Below, piece after piece: positions 51,301-61,900 of a stretch of DNA of 64,000 nucleotides; within the stretch, counting starts at the first letter, position 1; each line of letters begins with the position of its first letter. Source of the stretch: Nematostella vectensis (Eukaryota; Cnidaria; Anthozoa; Actiniaria; Edwardsiidae); the NCBI RefSeq assembly GCF_932526225.1, contig NC_064045.1, positions 9,356,022 to 9,420,021 on the forward strand, read 5' to 3'. The notes below the pieces were generated by a model. That model saw only the letters and a list, made by a program, of their open reading frames with translations. It did not search any database and was not told where the DNA came from. A program made the position numbers and the translations under genes.

Positions 51301-54300
51301 AACACAGTGAAGTCGTTCGAAGAGTTTGGAAACCCATTCTTAGAGAAAAGAGAGGAGCTAATGGCTATACACACGAAGGACGTAATAGATCTTGCATTGT
51401 TCTTGTTATAATAATAATAATAATAATCGTTTATTCATACTTTTGTAGCATAAGCTAAATTACAGTATGTCGGCCGATGCACACTACACTTAACAATGTA
51501 TAAATAAATACTGGAATAACTACTGGAAACGAATTGTGATAAAGTTATTATACCTTTCAGTTACACCAACTGATTTATCCAAACGGCTGCAACCCCCCCT
51601 TAGCGAATAACCATGGGCGACCTCAGTCCCAGATTGTATTATATATTTTATAGGCTCAGTGCATCTTGCTTTAGCCATGAATCGACGGCACAGTTCTGCT
51701 CTGCGGACTGTAAGTGAGTCCATTTTTGCTACTTTGAGCCCTGATTCATAGCTAAGGCAAGGGTAGATTATTCGAATAGCTTTTCGTTGTACTGTTTCGA
51801 TAAGCTCTGCAAGGTACTCAGGAAGGGAGGCCCAGACAGGAGCAGCGTTGTTGTGTCTATAGTGAACGCCCTTCCACCAGTTGAGCTTTGGGTCACCTAC
51901 GGCACTGGTAAAAACGTGACTGACATTGCTGCCGACCACGTCGCATCATCCCTGGGTCGCAGTAAGTCATCGACTCTACCAGTATTCCATGCCATGACAG
52001 GGTGTGATACTGTTTCATTATTTGAAGGAAGAAGAAAGAAAACAGCATGGGATGTATGGAACGTTTATCCTGAATAAACGTTTACCCTGACGCCAGGTCT
52101 GTAAAGTGATTGTTCTCTTTGACTCTTGTGACCTTCCATTCAAACTAAACATGGTATGCTTTTCTTCAGTTCTCAATGACCTTGGAGCAGCTCCATCTAG
52201 TATCAGCGATGAAAAAAACGGCAGTTCTCGAGAGGTTCGTTGTTCTGATGTATGACATAACAAGCAGTGTTCTTGGTGTGAACCAAGCACGGCAAGAGCT
52301 TTTTTCCGAAGAGGTCCAGCCTTGAGGGTACACAACCGACTAGGGCGGCACTTCTTCAGCATGTGAAGAGAGCATCCTTCCAGGGAGGGCACGTGTGGGG
52401 ACAGACCCTACTCTCTCGGCCAGCTCTCCCAAGCCCTTCCGATTGGGGATGGACCCTAACGAACAAGCAGTGGTCACCTTTGTTGACAACCCTTCCTCAA
52501 GCAAAGGACACGTGCTATGAATTAATCCGCTGTGGCTGCCAAACGGGTTGCAGTGGGCGGTGCAAATGCAGCAAAGCAAACCAAACCTGTCTTGCACTGC
52601 ATTATGTGAATGTGGCGGAGACTGCGAGGACTAATAGTCAAAGCCAGTATAAAGTCTTAAAACAGAGTACCTAATTCACCACAGGTATCCCAAGATATTG
52701 AAATGTTATTATGGGATAGCTAATAAAGATAGCACAGGAAATGTTGTTCTTGCCAAAAACAAAAACAAATTGTTATGTATGTATGTTATGTATTTTATTT
52801 AAAACGCAATTTTGAAGGCTCTGTCTGTATAATAGTATTACACCACAGTGTACCCACAAATCATAACAAAAATGCAGAATTCTAATTATGCGGAGAATAT
52901 AATTGCATGAAAGCTGGCAAAAACATCCAAATAGGTTTGTTTTGATATATTTTGAAGTCTTTCATGAAAATAAACGCATTTTTTTCTAGTTTAAGAGTGT
53001 TTTAAGCCTCGTTTCCATGCTGACAGATTTTGGATACGTCCCATTCTCAGCCCGAGGACTTAATTTGGCTTGGCCCTATATCAGGAGTTATTACCCATCC
53101 GACCAATTGTATTTTTGCTGATTTTCATGCTTTTATCACAAATCCGAAAGCTATTGGTCGATAACTGCTGGACTACACGGAGCAAGGGAAAAAGTTCTTG
53201 TCATGCCTCAAAGTTTATGTCTTTTTGCCTCAAATTTTGTGACTTAAGTATAAAGTCAACTAGAGGAGATCTACTAACATTCATTCACGCCAAGATTTAT
53301 GTAAGGATATGTCTGGTTTTAGCTAGTAAATCTAAGTAAGTAACAGTTCATATTAAAAAGCGAACAAAACCACAAGAAAGCGACAAAAACAATGCAAGGT
53401 GAGTTTCAGACGACGATTTGTATTGTCTATTTAGGATATGACAGTTATTGGGCTTTTTGTTGTCGTTTTTGTTTGCTTTTAGAACGCGAGTACTTAACTT
53501 AGTAATCAAATTATTTGAGCATAACACCTTTTGTTTTGACATTCTTCGTTCTGAATTGATTGTGTTGAAATATTTCATAGAGGCTAACCAATATCGTGTT
53601 GCATTTGTCATATACTGCTAAAGAAGACCGTTCTTGTCTTTATATCCTGTGCTCTTAGTCCTAAGTAGATACATATCCTTAGAAGATACAGCAACTTTTT
53701 CAACTTACCGAGGAAAAAAAAAATAATTCAACCCCTATTGCCAATATGTATTGTTGTTATTGCAGTCTCGTACCCAGACGCCGCGCGATGCATGACGGTC
53801 AGGATGCGGTTTCGGGGTCGGAATTCGCTTGACGTCTGGCAGAACTCAGGAAATATCTTGCAAGTTTTTCAAACATCTAGCAAGCAGCGTTTTTACGACC
53901 TTTTTTTTTTACTTTTTTTGCGCACAAGTCCAAGGGCCTACCTACACACACTCGTTGTAAACCATTTAGTTTTATTTTCGGTGGTTTCTTGTTCAATTCT
54001 AGACGATATTTTCGTTTCGTAAAACGCAAGACTGCGGACGACACTGGTGAGCTCGATACATTATTTCATGAAATGAATTTGGATGGTCTGAGTGTTCTGG
54101 CACTCATTTGAACTCATACTGCTCCGGTTGGATTGTATTTATCACAAATATACACTTTCAGATATATAATTCGAGCACATACTGTCTTTATGTTCCCTAG
54201 AAGAAGCTCAATAGCGGCGAGGAAGTCACTATTCGCACATGACCTTACGCCGAATTCCAAACTCCACTAAGCTATTTCTGCAGTTGTCATGTGCACATGG

Positions 54301-57300
54301 AATTTCACAGGCAAGAAATGCAGTATGGATAGGTCCTTCTTCGTCTGTGAAAATTCGTAACATTTTTGCTCGCCGATTTCGTCCGCCATCTTGGATCTGT
54401 AATCTGCCAGTCGTTATTTTTTTCCATCCTCGCTTCAGGATTCCTGTGGATGTCCACGCAACAGCAGATAACGACTGGGTACGAGTCTGTTGTTATTGTC
54501 TGCTTCTTGCATCTCATGTGTTTATTTTTGTTCAAATAGTTGTGGAAATTAGTCAGATTATAAATGTCTTGAAGAAAAATTGTTTTGAAATAAATTTCAC
54601 TCTTTTACGAACCAGGGACTAGCTGAGGGCCAAGAGGAATGCTAAAGACTGGAAGACATGAGAATTGAAAATCATGTCTTGAAAGATAACAGTAGGGAGT
54701 TCTTATTCACTAGTCATTTGATACCACCCCACACATGGTCCCAGGAAAGGGTGGGGGATTAGACTTTAATAAATGCCTGTTACCAAGTTAAGAGTAAAAA
54801 ACAGTCAATACCACCACCCCTCTTTATATATTCTGGTTAAAAAGTAATCTAAAACCCCACCTTAACCCCTGACTTCCCCAGGACCATAAGGGAGGGGGCT
54901 CAAATGACTAGGGCATTACTATGTGATTCAGCAGTACACACTCAATAGGTTTTTTTTAGAACAAGATACTTATATTGTATAAAACTAAAACCAAACTTTT
55001 GCTTTTTAAATAATAAATCTGTAAAGAAAACAGTTTTCTATCAACCTAAAGATAATGGGAAAGGGGTTATTTTAGGAAAGTACTGAATTTAATTATCACA
55101 TTATTTTTATTATATTTTCTTTTCAAACATTTTAAGAAGAGTCATATTTCTTCCTTTTCCTTCTCCCTGTTGACCATTTTTATGCAATTGATGCTCTTTG
55201 CTATTTCCCCTCTACACCAAAAATAAATTAATGAACAGATTTAATTTTTAAATTAGAAATTTTCATTTAGTACTTTCACTTATATCTTCTTTTAAGGATT
55301 TTCTTTCCAAGTCTCTTTCCCATTACCTTTTTTAGAGGTTTATATTTATTTTATGGAATGGTTGGATCCAGGGTTTCTAAAAACACCAAAATATAATGCA
55401 TTACTGGATGTGTATTTGTAGACATTAATTCCCATGGGGATGGAAAATCACCACTTAAAATGGTACATTAAAACTTCAGTATTCCATCTTATCTAAAATT
55501 GTGTCTGACACTATATTCTATCTTTGAAATCCTGTTTCATCCATTACTTATTCTTTGCAAGGACAAAGCTTGTCTGAATGTAGCTTTACAAATGTATATT
55601 AATGGGATTTTTATTAAGGGGAAGGGTTTAGGGCAAGATACTTAAACTTTATAACACTAGCAACAACCTTCAATAATAGAATTCTATTCACATAGCTTGA
55701 ATAGCATAGACATGGCCTCTTTAGAGGCCTGTGGTGGTAAAAGGGTTAAGATAATGGAAAAGGGGAAATTTCAAGAAATGCTCAATCAAATTATTTTCAT
55801 TTTTTTTTTCACCAAACCTTTCAAGTTGAGTCAATTTCCTTTATATCTCCTCTTCCTTCGAAGAGGAGCCAATTGATGTTCTTTGCTTCCTCTCTACCCC
55901 AAACATAGATCAACGCATTTCATTGCATTCATTTTGGAGTAGGCCACCAACAACAAAACAACTATATGGTAAAGGGTGGGTGCACCAATATGTAATGGGC
56001 TTATTTGCGGAACAAAGTGATTTTCTTGAATATCTCGCGAAGTATACATGGTTTAGCAATAAATCTTGGTATAGTGGTAGATCGTGGTAACTTGCAACAG
56101 TTGGAATTGTTGTTGCCATGGAAACACGCCCAATTGCATAAATTTGAATTTTAATTAGCTAGAATCATTCAAGTAGAAATCTTAAGGCATATATTTGTTT
56201 ATTGGCATAACACATGTATGAAATAGCCTTTGCACCTGGTCCAGCTATTAATTTTAGCGAGATATAGATTTTTTATGTTACCACGGTAACCGTTATCATG
56301 GTAACGGGGTCGATGGACCAGATGCATTTGTGTTGGTTGTGGAATTATTTTGGAAGAATTATTATCAGATCATTTTGTTTCTTTGCAATATGAATTTGTT
56401 AGCGACACGCGAGCGAAAGCCCATTGACGATTTTTGGTTTGTTAACCTGCTGCATTGCGAAGTTAAAACCATTTTTATAAATAAGTTAAGGGCAAAAAGG
56501 AAGGGATGTGATATGTTATCGGTAAATATGTTTTTATTGATTTCAAATAAAAAAAACTCGTGCCAGACGACAGAATTTTCGAGTTTTACGGAAACTGCTT
56601 TTACATAAGTACTTCCACTATGTGCTTGCAGAAATAAACATATAAATCAATACAATTTGAAAATGTGTAGTCTTTTCTGTGCATATTATATGCATAAGTA
56701 AAGTTGTTCGTCTTAGAAAAAAACATGAGCATTGGGCCCTCCGCACAAAAGATAGAGAAATTTTAACTGAAGTTACACGGAACTGCTTATCGTCTGTAAC
56801 TATAAATTAAGTAAAACATCTAAAAGAAAAAATCGACAACAGCGCAGATTTGTTTTTTTTTTTAGAAAAGAATATTTCGGCAGGCCAGTACCTGCCTTCT
56901 TCAGGTTACAAATACAAGAAAAAAAAAATTCTAAAAAGCCAAATCTGCATTGTTGTTGACTATTTCTTTTGAATCATTTATTGGTGTCTAACTGTTGACG
57001 CACACCACAAGGTCCGACGTACACCAGAACACTTTCCCTGCTAACAGAGGCCTCTTTTTTCTCAGCCCAGCGAAATACAGAGAAAAAAGGCCTCTGCTAG
57101 CAGGGAACAGCAGACAGTGGTTGTCCGTTGGTTTTCTTACTTCACATTTATAAAGTAAGACGTTTTTGCAGGCGTTTACATCGGTTTGGCTATATTTCCA
57201 CCCGTACTGGCACAGTTCGAATCCTCCTTTGACTGGCCGTCAATTTTCTATTGTTCTGGTGAGTGATTCTAAAATATTGTTTTACCTGGCTCATCAATTT

Positions 57301-58958
57301 GTGCATTTTTGTCTTTTTGTATACTAATGAATTAAAGTAGGCGTCGGAGCTCCAACAAAGGGCAAATGCTCGAAATGTCATCGTATTAATAACTACTCCG
57401 TTCTCCGTTTCACAGCATAAAACATGTTTACGCTGTTTCTCTTGTTGTGCGACTATTCTACATCTCATAAATAAATATTTTAGAAATCCTAGAGTTCGCT
57501 CAACGGATTTCAATATTGACCTTTTTGCACCTTTCATTCTGAATACTAAGTAATATGCACCTGCTTAAGTCATACAGGTCATGCGCAGTGTGACCTATGC
57601 TAAAACTAGTTTATTGTTTACTTTATATGAACATTTACTTTACAGACATATCGAACAAGCCAAACGTATTCTTCAGCCGAGAAAAAAAATAGGCTTTTCT
57701 TTTAGAAATGGCATTTTAAAGGCTCCTGAGGTAGTGTTTAGGGAACCATTTTTTGGTCTTGCATTTTTAGGGGTATTTTTCGAATTTTCCGACGAGCATC
57801 CCTATCACTTTTACCTTGAAGACCCCCCCCCCCCACCCCCCCCCCCCCCCCAGGGACCTCCTTGCTCGCTAAGAAAAGCCCGTCCTTACAATAAATGCTA
57901 CTGTGAACCAGCAACCTGCCGTTCGTCTGGTTACCTTCCTTATGCAGTTTGAGCTAGTTCACCCCTGATAACCTTCTGTTCGTTCGCCCACCCGTCCGTC
58001 TTCTACTGTCTAATGTATGCCATTTGACCTCAGGCGCAGTAACTGCTTTATGGGCGTTTGTTTGGTTTATTGTGGTACAGCATTCTCCCGTCGATGATTC
58101 TCCAATAAGCAACGATGAATACGAGTTGCCGAGTTCGTATGAGCAAGATAGGAAAGCTACTGACATGGTACAATATATTCAACGATTACCTTTATACCTA
58201 TATTTCCTGTAATGCCTAGATCTAAACGACGTCACTGTGTTCTCATGATAATTAAGGTTTCACGATCCGATCAGACTGTTGGATTAATCGGAGTTGAAAA
58301 AGAGTGAACTTCTATCACAGTTTTTATGAGAAGTATTAAGCTAGCCGAAAGGCTAACAATACTTCGGTTGGTGTATTGCCTATATACCTATAGTATACCT
58401 ATACCTTCCTGTAATGACTAGATCTAAACAACGCCACTCTGTTCTCATGATCATTTAGGATGTACCAACGCCTTGGAGGAAGATTCTGACGTCTTTACCG
58501 GTGTGGAGCGTTGTCATTGGCTGGGGCACTAGCGGTTGGATGTTGTTCACATTCCTCACAGAATTGCCCTCTTATCTCAAGTTCGGTCTTGGATATGGTA
58601 TAAAACTGGTAGGTATCCTACACAGTGGGACCATGGGGTGACAATATCACGGCTATGGCCATGGGCGGCGGAAGGGGAGGGTCAAGGAGGGCGCTAGCCC
58701 CTCCCCCAAAAATTTTCTGAGCGGCTGTTTCTTTATTTATGAACGTTTTTTTGAACTAAAGGATTTCAAGCATTACATATGCATACGACAACAAATTTGT
58801 TGAACAGCTTAAAATCACGTGCATAAAAACGTAGAGAATGACCTGCGTTCTTATAAATAGCGCTTAGGTATTTGAAACCAACACCCCTCCACCTGAAACC
58901 AGCAACCACCCCTCCCCCTGAAACCACTACCCACCACTCCCCCAACTTTCGCCCCCCC

Positions 58959-58989
<31 letters not shown>

Positions 58990-61900
58990 ACTTATGGGAC
59001 CGTTCCGCCGCCCCTGATGGCAGGGCGCTCGTGACCGAAAGCCGACTGCAACATTTTGTTACTAGGCTAGAGTATGATAGTGGCGTTTACCAGAGCATAA
59101 TTATGGCGTGACTAGATTAACATAGTGGCCTTACAATAGTGACGTTACCATAGTGTGTTCGTAGCGTAAGTATGACAGATGCGTAACGAGACCAAAATCG
59201 CCGATTTTATGACAAGTATTTAGCTAGCCGATAGGCTAACAATATTTCGTTGGTAATGCCATTTAAAGGTTTTAAAAAACCTTTCACTTATATCAATCTA
59301 GCCAAAACAAAGCATAGATTAACTTTAAAATTCTGAAAAGGGAACTGAATTTTATTGAAATTTGAATTTTCTACAGTTCTTTGAAAATTTTACTGGCCGC
59401 GCGAAGGGAGATTGAATCGAGTGAATAATTCCAAGTTTTGGCGGGAAAATCTGAAACAACGTATTTTCCTTAAATCCGTTAAAATTCAGAGACGGCAATA
59501 CCACAAAATATTGGCGAATTGTTTTCTATTGCAATGCTACCCACGATGAAGCGAAGAATAATTTAAAGTCGAGAATTGTATGCGAAAAAATAAAATATCG
59601 TTTTGTTGTAGGTTTCAAAAACAGCGCGCGCTCGTGAGAATGTCGCCATTCTTGATTGCGAATGCAGCGCGCGCGCACAATGCAAAAACAATTCAAAGAC
59701 TAGAAAATATCTGCTAAATTTTGCAGATTTGTTCCCCGAAGTAATCAGGTTAAAATGTAAAGATGACGTTAAAAGTTGTAACCACACAACGTTCTCCAGC
59801 AATAACTAAGAAGACATGAACCTATTTAGCGCGCGCATATGTTTTCTTATGTAATTTGGTTGACATCTCGATCTACGTCACAAATGACGGGACCCGGGCC
59901 TTTCAGTTCACGGCCTTTTTTCCGAAGGTTGACCAAAATACCTCAATATTACAGATTTGAGTTATTCGCGCGAATGCGTGCTTTATAGGGTTCATACGAA
60001 CCTCATACCGTTTGGAAGATGAAAATATAAAGAATTGACAAAGTCAATCAACTCTGAAAGGTTATATGGACTTTAATATCCTTTACGCTCTTTGCTCTTT
60101 TACAGACCGCCCCCTGAAACCACTATCCACCCCTTCCCCAACTCCCCCCCCCCCACTTATACGCTAGTGACCGAAAGCCGACTGCAACATTTGGTTACTG
60201 AAGCCAGAGTATGATAGTATTCTTTACGCTCTTTGCTCTTTCGCAGACCGGTGTTTTGTACGGAGTCTCGTTTTTGGCAGTGGCCATAATGCTACCCATA
60301 ATGACAAGATTAGCAGATTTCATGAATACCAAGGAAGTCATGTCAATGACAAACATCCGTAAACTATTCACATGTGGCGGTGAGTAACCCAAACACTTAA
60401 TATATATACGACTGTTCCAAATAAGGCTACATTCGTAAAATCCATTTGTCGTAGCCCGAAGTGCTTCACGGGAGAAAGAAACGCAAGGGTATGTCTATAT
60501 GTATACAGATGTAACATTCAAGTTTATGTGCCTTTAAACAATCACAAGGCTTTCAGTAGCGGAGGGTTATGTTGAGAGCAGTTTTCTTTCCGAGAGTACG
60601 CGAACTCGCTTGTAGTTCACTTTGTTGATTTTTGATAATGACAATAATGATGATGATACTTTTCTCGTAGGCTGTTTTCTTCAGTGTATTTGCCTCATCA
60701 CAGTGGCTTATACACCCTATAAGGTGGTGCCTATCGTCATTGGTTTAGGTTCCATAGCCACTATGTATGTTGGTGCGGGCGTCAACCCGTTCGATATCGC
60801 ACCCCGGTACTCTGGTATCATAATGGGAATGGCCAATACTCTTAAGACGTTCAATGGAATTATGGGACCACTAGTTGTTGGACTAATCGTAAAATCTGAG
60901 GTAAAAAGTTATAAATGCTTTTATTATAAAAAATGCATGCATGTCTGATAGATAATTTTCAACCAAATACACATTATAGTACGAAATAGAATTGTTATTA
61001 GTCTAGTCCATACCAGCCCTATCCCCACTCTTGTTACGTCTAGCCCTAGCCCCACCAAGTTATGTCTAGCTCTAACCCCACTCAAGTAACGTCTAGCTCT
61101 AACCCCACTCAAGTAACGTCTAGCTCTAACCCCACTCAAGTAACGTCTAGCTCTAACCACACTCAAGTAACGTCTAGCTCTAACCCCACTCAAGTAACGT
61201 CTAGCTCTAACCCCACTCAAGTAACGTCTAGCTCTAACCCCACTCAAGTAACGTCTAGCTCTAACCCCACTCAAGTAACGTCTAGCTCTAACCCCACTCA
61301 AGTAACGTCTAGCTCTAACACCATTCAAGGTACGTCGAGCCCTATCCCTACTCAAGTTACGTACAGCCCTCCAACCCCTTAAAGGTTACATCTAGCCCCA
61401 AAAATGTTTAAGTCCAGAACTGCGAAGGAAATCATGACCGCGTCATACTTAACAATAAAACCACGCCATCTGATCGGCCCGACATTTTCCCAGCTCACTT
61501 TAACCAACCCAAGCTGTACTCCCTAGCCATTGAATTAGTCACGCAAGCATAATTTCAGTAAACGCATGGAAATTGATAATTTTTCATTTTAAAACAATTT
61601 TGGCGCTCAACAGTCTCCAAAATAATTTCCACGGCGAAGCATGAATCTGGACCCTTTAAGGTGCAGGATTTTCTTTCATCATGAAACCCCACCCTAAAAA
61701 CTTTGCGGCCTCTTCCTTAGTAAAACCATAAACCATTCAAATCCAACCATAAACTAAAATCCAGAAAGCATGCCCGATGCTTTTTGCGCAAATAATGCAG
61801 CTATAATTTACATCCCATTTTTTAATTCACAGAGTATCCACGAATGGAGCATCGTGTTTCTTCTAATCGCTGCTATTGTGTTCTGCGGAGCAGTGTTTTA

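Larger units (their letters stand above)
52675..57171 (+). other. Intron 3 of copy 3, distal part
   Basis: AT-rich non-coding DNA with a half-copy of the GGTATCCC hairpin word at 52,684, a DNA transposon at 53,763-54,489, a diverged tandem duplication at about 54,960-55,920, inverted-repeat-rich sequence at about 56,080-56,330 and a foldback at 57,034-57,107. Several open frames of 60-127 codons have no recognisable content. No host gene is seen. Confidence 0.5.

Noticed and set aside
49072..52674. Treating the unassigned element as a host gene
   Set aside because: It abuts a truncated retrotransposon, has no introns, is heavily frameshifted and sits inside another gene's intron.
53070..54622. 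Open frames of 87-127 codons in distal intron 3
   Set aside because: No recognisable sequence; one runs through the terminal repeat of a DNA transposon, showing that it is chance.
61062..61382. Repetitive protein on either strand at the 27-bp minisatellite
   Set aside because: Open only because 27 is a multiple of three and the unit lacks stops; it lies within intron 8 of copy 3.
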